64,000 bases of DNA from Neotamlana sargassicola (lineage in GTDB: Bacteria; Bacteroidota; Bacteroidia; Flavobacteriales; Flavobacteriaceae), in NCBI RefSeq assembly GCF_020523965.1, contig NZ_JAJAPX010000004.1, forward strand, positions 62,001 through 126,000, in the 5' to 3' direction. The first letter of the stretch is position 1. Every line of letters starts with the position of its first letter. The notes under the pieces were generated by a model that saw only the letters and a program-made list of their open reading frames with translations, was not told the DNA's origin and searched no databases. Both the position numbers and the translations under genes were made by a program. This document shows positions 27,320 through 36,461 of this stretch, piece by piece.

Positions 27320-28459
27320 TTAGGGTGCTATTGAGGCGTATTTTTGTAAAACCGACCGCCCAATGGTTTCTCTATCTAATTTTTGCTTTAATTCTTCTTG
27401 ATTAAATGTATAAGCAGTATTTATTAACTCTGGATTTATTAAAGCGTTTGCAAGTAGTTTTTCAATTTCTGAAGCATTTTCACAATCCTTAATGAGCAGT
27501 CCGTTTTTATTAGGTGTTATAATTTCGGAAGTGGCATTTCCAGGATTAGATTGTATTGGAAAAGCTCCCATAATTATACCTTCTAGCAAGGTATTTGGCA
27601 TGCCATCGGAATTACTGTTTCCAATATAAATTAAGGCTTTCCCCATAAGTTCAAGTACATTCTCATGATTTATACGGCCTAAAACTTGTAAATTCTCCCA
27701 GTTTTTTAAATTGGAATTCTCTACAAACTGAAACACCTCGTTAGGCGCACCAAACACAATAATTTTATAGTGTTTTAATTGTTCTTGCAGATTTATTATG
27801 GCTTTTAAAACCGTAATTGCGCGACCAGAACGCCCTTGAAAACCTTTTATTAAAATGGTTTTTCGCTCATTAATAGGTAAATGGAATTTTTGTACATGCT
27901 GTAAATTAAAACCACCACCACCTGGAAAAACGCCTAAAAATTCACCATTAAATCCGTAATGTTTTGCAATTTCATAATCGCGATTACAATCGGTAAACAA
28001 ATAATTTACGCGTGGCAACACTTGTTTTATATTTTTTAAATAAGATGGGGTATTTTGAAAATAGTACAAATCGCTTCCCCAAGATGAATAAATCCATTTT
28101 TGGTTTTCATGCTTCATCATCACTTCGTAAATAGGCGCACATGCCAAGTAAATTGCAAAACTATGCACCACATCGGGTTTTACTTCATTTAAATACTTTT
28201 CAAATTCTGAAGCTGTGTTTTTCTCATTAAACCTTTGAATAACATTATAAATTTTGGGAAATCGTTTTTTTAAAAATATACGCCCAGGATACCTGTATTT
28301 TTGTTTCCAATTGACACGTTGTTGCACCCAATCCAGTTTTTCTACAGGAGCACTCATACCAGTAATATCGAACCAAAACACCTCATGACCAGTATTTTTT
28401 AACTGGTCTGTCCACCTAAAAAAGTGCAAGGTTGGTATAGAAACCATTACTATTTTCAT
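27320..28459 (-). CDS. Glycosyltransferase family 4 (GT-B)
   Basis: This is a protein of about 379 residues with a GT-B fold. The acceptor domain begins KIVMVSIPTLHFFRWTDQL, and the donor site is SNSDGMPNTLLEGIIMGAFP, with the EX7E pair partly conserved and a following GNATSEIITPNKNGLLI. I chose ATG at 28457-28459, which overlaps the upstream stop as ATGA; a TTG three codons further upstream is possible but less likely. YIYSSWGSDLYYF-like aromatic residues in the acceptor domain suggest a sugar-polymer acceptor. Specificity unknown. Confidence 0.85.
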   Translation of the reverse strand: MKIVMVSIPTLHFFRWTDQLKNTGHEVFWFDITGMSAPVEKLDWVQQRVNWKQKYRYPGRIFLKKRFPKIYNVIQRFNEKNTASEFEKYLNEVKPDVVHSFAIYLACAPIYEVMMKHENQKWIYSSWGSDLYYFQNTPSYLKNIKQVLPRVNYLFTDCNRDYEIAKHYGFNGEFLGVFPGGGGFNLQHVQKFHLPINERKTILIKGFQGRSGRAITVLKAIINLQEQLKHYKIIVFGAPNEVFQFVENSNLKNWENLQVLGRINHENVLELMGKALIYIGNSNSDGMPNTLLEGIIMGAFPIQSNPGNATSEIITPNKNGLLIKDCENASEIEKLLANALINPELINTAYTFNQEELKQKLDRETIGRSVLQKYASIAP

Positions 28460-29553
28460 GCTTCGCAATACATGGTTAACTCAATTTGATTTTCTGTTCT
28501 ATCAAATTGATATTTATACGGGTTATTTCTAAACTTAATAATTATTTCTTCTAAAATGATATTATTTATGGTTTCCATGGCTAATACGGGAATGCTTTTT
28601 TTACGCAAAAGTTTCTTCATATTATTTTTTAGCTTTTCACTGGAAGAAAAATCGGTTATTTTAAGCTGAATAACTTCATCTTTAATATTATGTATCTGCG
28701 CTAAAAAGGCTTTTAATTCAAGGTTTGATGCTTTTAAATGAAATGTTTTTTCGCATGCATTATTCAATTGGTTGTAATGCTTAGTAACGGGAAGTTTTCC
28801 CCATTCTAAATCCTGATTCACTTGGGTTCTTTTTGAAGCTTCAGTAAAATTCATATAAACATGATTAATGCGCTCTAACTGCGAATGAAACGGATGTTTA
28901 CTTAATTTACTTCTGTAGGCTTTTGGATGCCACTGATGCTTCACTAAAATCTCTTTATCATAAAAATTAACCGACAAACCTTGATTTTTCATGCGAATAT
29001 GAATATCGGTATCTTCGGCGCCCCAACCATGATAAAACTCATCATAACCATTAAGTTTTTTTAATACTTCGGTTGGAAACATAGTATTTCCTGTAACCTC
29101 ATTATTACCAGGAAAATCAACGTTATAGTCAATAAACTCTTTATTTAATTTAGATTCTGCTTCCGATAAAAAACCATATAAAAAATAATGAACTTCACTA
29201 GGTTTGGCAAGTGTATTTGCCGTTTTAATAAAATCTGGATGAAACATTAAATCGATATCTCCAACCATAAAATATGGTGTTTCGCAAGCTTTTAAAGCAA
29301 TATTTATAGCGCGACACTTGTTCCATAATTGCCCTGAAACTTCGCAGGACACAAAATTAATTTTAGGAAAATCTTGCAGTAATTTTTTTAAATCATTTAA
29401 ATAATTGGCATCCGAACCATAATCGACCAAAGTACACACAAAGCTTTGTTCGCTTTGTTTTTTTAAAGATGTTAAACATTGTTTTACAATGCGTAAATCT
29501 CTATTTCTGTTGGTTAATACCATGGATATGTTTTCGGTTACTGTATGCTTCAT
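28456..29553 (-). CDS. Glycosyltransferase family 2 with galactosyltransferase-like C-terminal motif
   Basis: This 365-residue GT-A enzyme opens with ENISMVLTNRNRDLRIVKQC (about 7-26), has GDIDLMFHPD (about 98-107) as the metal-binding DxD region, and shows GYDEFYHGWGAEDTDIHIRM (about 168-187). That last motif matches the GW-[AG]-ED-D pattern of the beta-1,4-galactosyltransferase / chondroitin polymerase group. The C-terminal 130 residues are extra and unrecognised. A hexosamine or galactose donor is plausible but not shown. The stop overlaps the next start by four bases. Confidence 0.87.
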   Translation of the reverse strand: MKHTVTENISMVLTNRNRDLRIVKQCLTSLKKQSEQSFVCTLVDYGSDANYLNDLKKLLQDFPKINFVSCEVSGQLWNKCRAINIALKACETPYFMVGDIDLMFHPDFIKTANTLAKPSEVHYFLYGFLSEAESKLNKEFIDYNVDFPGNNEVTGNTMFPTEVLKKLNGYDEFYHGWGAEDTDIHIRMKNQGLSVNFYDKEILVKHQWHPKAYRSKLSKHPFHSQLERINHVYMNFTEASKRTQVNQDLEWGKLPVTKHYNQLNNACEKTFHLKASNLELKAFLAQIHNIKDEVIQLKITDFSSSEKLKNNMKKLLRKKSIPVLAMETINNIILEEIIIKFRNNPYKYQFDRTENQIELTMYCEA

Positions 29554-30483
29554 TTAAATTAACTTTACCGATTTTAAAACGGAATAAACATAAAATTTAA
29601 CAAACCCAAGTTTGTTTTCTTGTTTAAATATGGTTTTCAAAAATAGCGCAAAGGCTTTAAAATATTTTTTTTCGCGATTGTATAAACTTACCAATTGTTT
29701 CTTTTTATCGTTTATACTTTTGCTAATAATAGCGTTTTTATGCGAAAAAGCATCATCTGAAGCTATATCTTTTAAAATATTAAGGTTAACGGTTTCAATA
29801 TCGCTTAGTGTTTTTCTAAGTTTTGCGGACACCCCAATTTCCATTCTGTACACTGCAGTAAAATCATTTAAAAAATGAATTTTTCCACCATTTTTTAAAA
29901 CCCACAAATAGGTTGGCCAATCGCCATAAGGATATTTTAAAATCCAATTTGGTAAAGGTTCTTGCTTTGGTATATTCCTAAAAAGGGTTGTTACCGACGG
30001 TAATACATTTTTAAAAATTAAATCGCTAAACTCGTAATAAGGCTTGCTATGTTCTTTTTTTTCTTCAACTAAGCTATTGTCCTTAAATAATTTGTGATAA
30101 TTAGTACCAACAATTGCAAAATCTGGATTGGCTTCAAGAAAATCGACTTGTTTTTGTAGTTTAAATTCGTCAATCCAATAATCGTCACCATCGCATATGG
30201 CAATATACTTACCCTCACAAGCATTTATTGTTCGAAAATAATTATTTATTAAGCCAATATTTTTCCCAATCGAAGGCAACAATTTAATTTTATCTGGATA
30301 TTTGTTTTGATAGTTTTCGCAAATACTTCTAGTGCTATCTGTACTGCAATCTTCACCTATAACCAATTGAAACTTGAAGCTTGTTTTTTGTGCCAAAATA
30401 CTATCTATAGCCTGTGCAATACAATGTTCTTGATTGTAGGTAAGCATAAAAATGCTAACTGTAATTTGCGATGCAGCTGTCAT
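29554..30483 (-). CDS. Glycosyltransferase family 2 (GT-A)
   Basis: This is a 309-residue GT-A transferase. VSIFMLTYNQEHCIAQAIDS (about 9-28), LVIGEDCSTDSTRSICENY and AICDGDDYWIDEFKLQKQVD (about 92-111) give nucleotide- and metal-binding sites. It resembles the 307-residue enzyme at 42151-43074 in length and motif order (both have GDDYW followed by KLQKQVDF), so the pair may come from an old duplication. No membrane helix is obvious except near the C-terminus. Four-base overlap with the sulfotransferase gene upstream. Confidence 0.88.
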   Translation of the reverse strand: MTAASQITVSIFMLTYNQEHCIAQAIDSILAQKTSFKFQLVIGEDCSTDSTRSICENYQNKYPDKIKLLPSIGKNIGLINNYFRTINACEGKYIAICDGDDYWIDEFKLQKQVDFLEANPDFAIVGTNYHKLFKDNSLVEEKKEHSKPYYEFSDLIFKNVLPSVTTLFRNIPKQEPLPNWILKYPYGDWPTYLWVLKNGGKIHFLNDFTAVYRMEIGVSAKLRKTLSDIETVNLNILKDIASDDAFSHKNAIISKSINDKKKQLVSLYNREKKYFKAFALFLKTIFKQENKLGFVKFYVYSVLKSVKLI

Positions 30484-31172
30484 ATTTTTTTAAAATAGTT
30501 TTTCAGTTTAAAAAATGCATCTTGTTGGTTATTAAAAGTGTAACCTAACTGCTCGATATCATCTTGATATAAATCTGCAAACTCTAATTTTATATCATCA
30601 AAAAAGTAATTGGAATAATGTTTTTTCTTTGTTTTAGCTTTATTTATGTGTAAATTCTGCTGTACTGGTAATTTTAAAACCTCGCAGAGGTGTTTTAAAT
30701 TATTGTTATAATTTTCAAATTTCCCGATATAATCTGGTTTAAAATCGCTCTCTAAATCGAAAAATTCGGTTTGTTGTTTGGTATGGTCGCCTCGATAATA
30801 CAATTCGTTCTCGTGGGTTAAAACCGCTTTAAATTTCCCTTGTTTAAAGATGTAATTTTTAAAAGAATCTTTTATTTTCTGGTCTTTCAATAACCAAAAA
30901 TAATCGGACACGGCTCTATCCCAAGGATTTCTAACAAACGTAAATTTATAATAAGTTTTCCAAACGTCTTCAGAAATAAGCTCTGTTTCTAAAAGCTGTT
31001 TGGCCGTAGCATGCTGCAGAAAAAATTTGCGCTTTGGGCACCAACCATAGAGTTTGTTATAATCTACTTTATTCCAGCTAACATCCTCATTTGGAAACAA
31101 CAAATATTTTATTGTTGTTCCGCCACATTTTGGAATGTGTATAAAAATACATTTATGTTTATGGCTAATCAT
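30480..31172 (-). CDS. Sulfotransferase family 2 protein (carbohydrate sulfotransferase-like)
   Basis: This 230-residue protein should transfer sulfate from PAPS to a sugar hydroxyl or amine. The 5'-phosphosulfate loop IPKCGGTT is at 13-20, and the 3'-phosphate site FVRNPWDRAVSDYF starts at 79 with Arg81 and Ser89. LQHATAKQL (about 52-60) matches the conserved His region of the chondroitin/dermatan-type Sulfotransfer_2 family. Animal relatives are Golgi membrane proteins, but this one has no signal anchor and is cytoplasmic. It overlaps the large membrane protein gene upstream by eight bases. PAPS synthesis genes are not in the window. Confidence 0.88.
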   Translation of the reverse strand: MISHKHKCIFIHIPKCGGTTIKYLLFPNEDVSWNKVDYNKLYGWCPKRKFFLQHATAKQLLETELISEDVWKTYYKFTFVRNPWDRAVSDYFWLLKDQKIKDSFKNYIFKQGKFKAVLTHENELYYRGDHTKQQTEFFDLESDFKPDYIGKFENYNNNLKHLCEVLKLPVQQNLHINKAKTKKKHYSNYFFDDIKLEFADLYQDDIEQLGYTFNNQQDAFFKLKNYFKKI

Positions 31173-32571
31173 GTGGTTTTAACTGCTTGTTTTTAGTTTT
31201 ATAAGTTATTTCCTTTTTATTAAAATACGAATTGTAACAATAATTTATCCAGTGTTTAGAATCTGGTTTTATATCCTCGAAAAAAATAGTTTCGGGAAAC
31301 ACCGTTAGCTTTGGTATAACAACCGTTTCTTCTTTTGATTGATTTATAATTTTGTATCGCTCGTTTAATGCCTTGTTGTAAGCATAAGCTTTCCCGCTAA
31401 TTAAATCGGAATACGCAACTCTAACATTATTATCGCCTCCTAAACGAAAAATAACCAACGCAAAAAGCCCAATTTTGGTCCATTTTGATAATTTAATAAA
31501 TGGTTTTTCTTTCTCTTTTAATTTAAAAAATAAGATAAACGACACATAAAACACACCTAGTAAAAAGAAAAAGTAAACCACATTAACCACACGAAACGGC
31601 ACCCATTTTAAACTATAGTAAACCGGAAAAATGCCAAGAATAAGAAAACTAAATACAATTAAAACAGGAAAAAACAAGTTTACTTTAAAAATATCTGGTG
31701 TTTTAATTTTAGAAGCGGTTTTGGCAAAAGAATTAAAGAATAATAGCAAAACAACTATTATACTTGGTAGCCAATCGCCTAAATGCCTTTTGGTTGCTTT
31801 TAAGGTTTTTAATACCGAATACATGAATTGCTGATTCCCCGGATATGTTGTTGCTCTCGACGCTGACCCCGGAGACAATAACACAAATGCCGAACAAGCC
31901 AACATAACTATAAAAAGCAACCATAAACCTTTGTTTAATTTTCGGTTTTTAAATAGTAAATAGGCACATGTAAAGCCATAAATTAAATTTATAAAGACTA
32001 AAGTAACTTCGTTTGTTCCTATTACCAAAACGGCCAATAATATTGCAGCAATAATGAAGTTTTTATTTTTTGTGGTTAAATACCTTAATACATAAGAAAA
32101 CATAAATAAGGCCAAAATTATTGATAATTGATAGGTAACAGAACCGGCTAACCAATAAAACCCCTGCGTGGGTGAAGGCATTTGTACTAAATATAAGGCA
32201 ACCAAAATAATTGCAAGAAAGCTTTTGTTTTTTATTGATAAGGTTACAAAAATTGAAGACACTAAATGGTAAACGGCTATAAACAATGCAATTAACAGCA
32301 AAATAGGCACCAATTTATACACTACAAACGAACCAGAAACCAAATTAGGAATACCAAGAATTATAGTTGGCAAATAACGTCCGGACCAGCCCAAATAAGC
32401 TTCTTTTTGTAAGCCAAAATACCCTGAATCTCTGGCGTAATTACTATAACAAAAATCGTCGGCAGATGGGTTATTAAATACCGATATTAACAAAAATGGA
32501 AGTACTACTACGCTACTTAAAATTAAGATAACATTTGTGCTTTGAAGATATTTTTTTAAAATGGGTTTCAT
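31165..32571 (-). CDS. Multi-pass membrane protein, DUF6056-like, possible GT-C glycosyltransferase
   Basis: This 468-residue protein has about 11 hydrophobic segments and begins with a membrane helix followed by NNPSADDFCYSNYARDSGYFG (about 33-53). The acidic pair ADD after the first helix is placed like the catalytic acidic residue of GT-C glycosyltransferases. I associate the whole with the DUF6056 family of polysaccharide loci. If so, it would add a sugar from a polyprenyl-phosphate donor on the periplasmic side; the DPM-like enzyme at 33295-34029 could make such a donor. The function is inferred. A Wzx flippase seems unlikely given this pattern. Confidence 0.65.
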   Translation of the reverse strand: MKPILKKYLQSTNVILILSSVVVLPFLLISVFNNPSADDFCYSNYARDSGYFGLQKEAYLGWSGRYLPTIILGIPNLVSGSFVVYKLVPILLLIALFIAVYHLVSSIFVTLSIKNKSFLAIILVALYLVQMPSPTQGFYWLAGSVTYQLSIILALFMFSYVLRYLTTKNKNFIIAAILLAVLVIGTNEVTLVFINLIYGFTCAYLLFKNRKLNKGLWLLFIVMLACSAFVLLSPGSASRATTYPGNQQFMYSVLKTLKATKRHLGDWLPSIIVVLLLFFNSFAKTASKIKTPDIFKVNLFFPVLIVFSFLILGIFPVYYSLKWVPFRVVNVVYFFFLLGVFYVSFILFFKLKEKEKPFIKLSKWTKIGLFALVIFRLGGDNNVRVAYSDLISGKAYAYNKALNERYKIINQSKEETVVIPKLTVFPETIFFEDIKPDSKHWINYCYNSYFNKKEITYKTKNKQLKPHD

Positions 32572-32589
32572 ATGTTATTTCAATATAGT

Positions 32590-33288
32590 CTACAAATCTT
32601 CAATATATAACCAGTCGTTATCTAATAACACACAATTACCATTAACATTTCCAAACGCTTTTAAAACGTTATACTTATACGGAAAAAATTGTAGGTGTAA
32701 ATCGAATGTGTAACGATAAGGCCTCTGTTTAGGCAAAACAACAATTAAACGTTTTGCTGCAACCCGTTTTAGTTCAGCAATACACTTTTCTAAATCTAAA
32801 ACATGCTCTAATGTATGTGTAGAAATTACGGTGTCGAAATAATTGTTTGGGTATTTAATATCTTCAATAATACCTTCTTCAAAAGTTATATTTTTTGAGC
32901 TTTTTAATTCATCTGGTATTACAAAATCTATTCCTACAACCTCACAACCTTCTTTTTGATGTATTTTTTTTGCGAGGTAACCTCTTCCGCAGGCAATATC
33001 TAAAACTTTATCTCCTTTAATTTTATTTAAAATATACTTTTCACAACTTAAATTGAGATCTGTTTCTCTTTTTATGTGAACGCTTGCCAACTCCTTATAA
33101 TAATTAGCCATTTCTTTAGAATTAAATTTCCAGGCGTTTTCTTTAAAATTTAAAAATAGTTTCCCTTTTTTACCAAACAAAAGCAAAAACAGCGGACTCA
33201 TAAAAAACCTAGAATCTCTCACAAATGGTGGTAACAAATTGTCTAAAAACCAATTTATTTTATTAGTAAAATCTCTTGACAACTTCAT
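32590..33288 (-). CDS. Class I SAM-dependent methyltransferase
   Basis: This is a 232-residue Rossmann-fold methyltransferase. The SAM loop KVLDIACGRGYLAKKI is at about 94-109, the acidic strand VVGIDF follows at about 117-122, and NYFDTVISTHTLEHVLDLEK (about 148-167) is motif IV/post-IV. The first 75 residues form an unusual N-terminal extension with a hydrophobic patch (PLFLLLFGKKGKLFL). Substrate unknown; a sugar or lipid-linked intermediate is likely from context. Six bases separate it from the DPM-like glycosyltransferase upstream. Confidence 0.83.
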   Translation of the reverse strand: MKLSRDFTNKINWFLDNLLPPFVRDSRFFMSPLFLLLFGKKGKLFLNFKENAWKFNSKEMANYYKELASVHIKRETDLNLSCEKYILNKIKGDKVLDIACGRGYLAKKIHQKEGCEVVGIDFVIPDELKSSKNITFEEGIIEDIKYPNNYFDTVISTHTLEHVLDLEKCIAELKRVAAKRLIVVLPKQRPYRYTFDLHLQFFPYKYNVLKAFGNVNGNCVLLDNDWLYIEDL

Positions 33289-33294
33289 TTTTAT

Positions 33295-34029
33295 CTACTT
33301 GTATTTTTTAGTAAAATGATATCTAAAAGGAATCAGCATAACATCTTTTAGCATCATAATTGAGTCTTTAAGTAAGCTTATAGTTGAATTTTCGTTCCCT
33401 TCGAAAGTTACTGGAATGCGTTTTATGTCGTATTCTTTTTTATACGATAGGTAAAGTATTTCTATATCGAAGCCAAAACCGCTTACTGCCAATTTTGGAA
33501 ATATTTCGTTTGCCACCTTTTCTGTAAAGCCTTTAATACCGCATTGGGTATCATTAATTCCTGTTACTACAAACCGAGAAACAAAGCCTGTAAAAATAAA
33601 ACTAGACAATTTTCTTGCAAAAGTTATGCTCGTATAATATTGCGAGTGTATGGATCGGCGATTGCCTATACATACATCGAACTCTTTAAAATCGAGATAA
33701 TGTAAAATGCGCTCAATAATTTCGAACCCATAAGGTATATCGGCATCGGTAAATACTCTAAAAGCTCCTGTTGCATGCAACATACCTTGTTTTACAGCAT
33801 AACCTTTACCTTTATTTTTTGAGTAAGACACTAATTTTATTGGTGAATTATTCTGTACTATAAAATTTTCGATTATTGTTTTTGAATTATCGGGGCTACC
33901 GTCGTTAACCATAATAATCTCAACCGAATAATCGATTGATTTTTGCCAATTAGAAACCTCTTTAATCGTTTTTAGCACAAAAGTGCTGGCATTATAAACC
34001 GGAATTATGAGGCTAAGTTTAGGTTTCAT
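33295..34029 (-). CDS. Glycosyltransferase family 2, dolichyl/polyprenyl-phosphate sugar synthase type
   Basis: This 244-residue enzyme matches the DPM1/DPG-like branch of GT2, which loads a sugar onto a polyprenyl phosphate. LSLIIPVYNASTFVLKTIKE (about 5-24), VNDGSPDNSKTII, NKGKGYAVKQGMLHATG (about 72-88), FTDADIPYG (about 92-100) and GFGFDIEILYLS (about 182-193) are the hallmark segments. No C-terminal membrane pair is present. With the multi-pass protein at 31165-32571 two genes downstream it could form a donor-synthesis and periplasmic-transfer pair, which would let the glycan be branched after export. Confidence 0.88.
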   Translation of the reverse strand: MKPKLSLIIPVYNASTFVLKTIKEVSNWQKSIDYSVEIIMVNDGSPDNSKTIIENFIVQNNSPIKLVSYSKNKGKGYAVKQGMLHATGAFRVFTDADIPYGFEIIERILHYLDFKEFDVCIGNRRSIHSQYYTSITFARKLSSFIFTGFVSRFVVTGINDTQCGIKGFTEKVANEIFPKLAVSGFGFDIEILYLSYKKEYDIKRIPVTFEGNENSTISLLKDSIMMLKDVMLIPFRYHFTKKYK

Positions 34030-34050
34030 TCAATAATTTATAAGTAAAGC

Positions 34051-34830
34051 TTAAAATTTTGGAGGCTTGTTAAACATAAATTTTATCAAAAAAAGAGTTT
34101 TTTTAAGGATGTACCAAAAATCGACTAAAAAGTTTTTGAATAATTTAAAACTTCCAACCACAAAACCGTTAAAAATATTTTTCCAAGTTACATTATCATG
34201 CCACAATTGGTAATTCCCAACCACATCGTTTTTAAACCTAAAATATAATTGTGCTTTGGTTCTAGTTATTTGATAGCTAAATATTGATGCTACAAAATCG
34301 ATATCGAAACCTGCTTCTAGCACACGTACTGTCCATTCTTTATCTTCGAAAGTGGCAACATCTTCTCGAAAAGACATTTTTTCCCAAACCGATTTCCGGA
34401 ATGCCGAACCAGAAAATATCAAACCCGATTTATTAGGATCGTCCTTTGCTGAAACCTGATTTATATAATTTCTGTAATCGTTTGGATGATGCAAACAGCG
34501 TAAGCCTGCCAAATTGGTATTGGCTTCAAATTTCTGTTTAATTAATTTAAAAAAATCGTGACTTACAGGATAAGCATGTGCGCTAAACATAACAACAATA
34601 TCATAATTTGCTCTTTCGGTTACAAAATTGGCGCTTCCGCCGTAGCTAAAGTTTTCAATCGTTATAAAACGTGCACCAAATTGTTTAGTTACTGCCTCGC
34701 TAGCATCCGTTGAGAGATTATCTAAAACAATAATTTCACCAATATCGTCGCAATAGCGCTCGGTTAGATTTTTTAAGGCAAACTTTAAAGCTTCCTCTTG
34801 ATTTTTTGCTCGAATTACAACCGATATCAT
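34051..34830 (-). CDS. Glycosyltransferase family 2 (GT-A)
   Basis: This is a 259-residue GT-A transferase. ISVVIRAKNQEEALKFALKN (about 2-21) and IIVLDNLSTDASE open the nucleotide fold. NYDIVVMFSAHAYPVSHDFF (about 74-93) replaces the usual DxD strand with a SAHAYP pattern that I recognise from rhamnosyltransferase-like GT2 enzymes. FEDKEWTVRVLEAGF (about 160-174) is the catalytic-base region. It lies 21 bases before the DPM-like gene. The missing DxD could mean a metal-independent enzyme. Confidence 0.82.
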   Translation of the reverse strand: MISVVIRAKNQEEALKFALKNLTERYCDDIGEIIVLDNLSTDASEAVTKQFGARFITIENFSYGGSANFVTERANYDIVVMFSAHAYPVSHDFFKLIKQKFEANTNLAGLRCLHHPNDYRNYINQVSAKDDPNKSGLIFSGSAFRKSVWEKMSFREDVATFEDKEWTVRVLEAGFDIDFVASIFSYQITRTKAQLYFRFKNDVVGNYQLWHDNVTWKNIFNGFVVGSFKLFKNFLVDFWYILKKTLFLIKFMFNKPPKF

Positions 34831-34841
34831 TTATAATGTTT

Positions 34842-35678
34842 TTATTTTTTAAACCATTTTAACGGTTTTGCCAAAACTTTCGCAATTTTAAATTCTAATG
34901 AAAGCTTTATTTTTTGCTCGCTTGTACTGTGTTTATTTATAAGGTAAAATAAATATTTTAATGTGGTTTCGTATTTGTCTACATAAATTTCTTTGTGCTT
35001 GTTGTACACATATTCCATATTTGCTAACCTATGGTTTTGCAAAGTATCGATAAGCATAGACTGTTTTTGCTTGCGGTAGTAAAACAGAAATTCTTCAACT
35101 ATTTTAAACTCCCAACCTGTTTTGGTAATTGCTATCCAAAACTCCCAATCTTCAAAACCTTTTTTCATGGTTTCATCATAACCTCCAACGGCTTCCCAAC
35201 ATTGTTTTCTATACAGAGAGGTTGCGATTAAAATATTTTCGTAAAGTAAAGCATGATAATTAGTCCCTTTAGGCTTTAACTCGTGAATAATATTATTCCT
35301 GCTACCAAAAAAGAACTTACTATAACACGACGCTATAGCTAAATTTTGATTATTCTCAAGCACAGGCACTAAGGTCGTTAAAAAGTTTTCATGTATTAAA
35401 TCGTCGGCATCTAAAGGTAAAATAAACTCTCCTTTGCCTATTTTAATACCAGCATTTCGGGCACTTGATAAGCCTCCATTTTCTTTTTCTAAATATTGAA
35501 ATCGACTATCTTTTGCAGCCCACTGTTCAGCTATTTGAGCTGCGTTATCTGGACTGCCATCGTTAACAATAATACATTCCCAATTGGTGTACGTTTGGTT
35601 TAAAACCGATTGCAGCGCTTCACCCAAAAAATTTGCATGATTATAACAAGGTACAATTATGGAAACCAATGTATTCAT
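34842..35678 (-). CDS. Glycosyltransferase family 2 (GT-A)
   Basis: This is a 278-residue inverting transferase. VSIIVPCYNHANFLGEALQS (about 5-24), CIIVNDGSPDNAAQIAEQW, GGLSSARNAGIKIGKGEFIL (about 69-88) and PLDADDLIHENFL (DxDD near 92-95) are all canonical. GFEDWEFWIAITKTGWEF (about 189-206) holds the catalytic acidic residues in the ED pattern. The start codon abuts the stop of the upstream GT2 gene (shared base at 35678). Specificity unknown. Confidence 0.9.
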   Translation of the reverse strand: MNTLVSIIVPCYNHANFLGEALQSVLNQTYTNWECIIVNDGSPDNAAQIAEQWAAKDSRFQYLEKENGGLSSARNAGIKIGKGEFILPLDADDLIHENFLTTLVPVLENNQNLAIASCYSKFFFGSRNNIIHELKPKGTNYHALLYENILIATSLYRKQCWEAVGGYDETMKKGFEDWEFWIAITKTGWEFKIVEEFLFYYRKQKQSMLIDTLQNHRLANMEYVYNKHKEIYVDKYETTLKYLFYLINKHSTSEQKIKLSLEFKIAKVLAKPLKWFKK

Positions 35679-36454
35679 TAAAATTTATTTAAAAAACCTA
35701 GTTTAATAAGCAAGTTAATAATTCTTGACTGTCTTAAGTTGTTTAGTATATTTCTGAAAGCAACTACATCGTCTAAATCTTGCATAAATGCGGAATAGTT
35801 AACATTTAAAACGGTATTTCGCTCTTTAAACTTTATTTCCCTATACGCTGCATTAGAACTTATACCTCCAATATAAAAAGTTGAAAGTACATTATGTACA
35901 TATTTATAAGATATATTGTTCTTGCAAATGGCATCAATAAAGAATTTCCAATCGGAAACCACTTTAAAATCTTCTTTAAAAGAATTGGTTTTAGTAAACA
36001 CTTCCTTTTTAATAAAAGTGGCTGGATGTGGCAAGGTATCATTTAAAAAATATGAAAATGATAATGTTTCTGGATAGGTTTTTATGAATTGCTTTTCCCT
36101 TTCAATAACTTGAAGGTTAAAATAGATAATGCCTTCACCTGTAAGGTTACTAATGTTTTCTTTTAAAACCCCGTCACTATAAAAATGATCTCCAGAATTT
36201 AAAAACAGTAAATAATCTCCGTTAGATTTGACAATACCTTTGTTCATGGCATGATACACGCCTTTATCTTTTTCGCTTACCCAATAATTAAATTTTTGAG
36301 CATTTGCTTCAAGATACGTTTTACTGCCATCGGTCGAACCTCCATCAATAACAACATACTCAAATTCTTGAAACGTTTGATTTGTAATACTCTCAACAGT
36401 TTTTTTTAAACCGTCGAGGTTATTGTAGTTTATGGTTATTATGGTTAGTTTCAC
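35678..36454 (-). CDS. Glycosyltransferase family 2, WcaA-like, paralogue of 41362-42138
   Basis: This is a 258-residue GT-A enzyme with LTIITINYNNLDGLKKTVES (about 3-22), VVIDGGSTDGSKTYLE and GDYLLFLNSGDHF (about 79-91), the short-form GT2 pattern in which SGD replaces DxD. VVSDWKFFIDAI is the catalytic region. Length and ending (LLIKLGFLNKF) match the gene at 41362-42138 (WLIKLGLINKF) and many segments align, so these two are clear paralogues within the locus. They may add similar sugars at different positions. Confidence 0.88.
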   Translation of the reverse strand: MKLTIITINYNNLDGLKKTVESITNQTFQEFEYVVIDGGSTDGSKTYLEANAQKFNYWVSEKDKGVYHAMNKGIVKSNGDYLLFLNSGDHFYSDGVLKENISNLTGEGIIYFNLQVIEREKQFIKTYPETLSFSYFLNDTLPHPATFIKKEVFTKTNSFKEDFKVVSDWKFFIDAICKNNISYKYVHNVLSTFYIGGISSNAAYREIKFKERNTVLNVNYSAFMQDLDDVVAFRNILNNLRQSRIINLLIKLGFLNKF

Positions 36455-36461
36455 TATAGTT

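Noticed and set aside
31165-32571. Wzx-type flippase
   Set aside because: The protein has an acidic pair after the first helix and a DUF6056-like pattern, and lacks the 12-14 helix MATE-like layout of Wzx.
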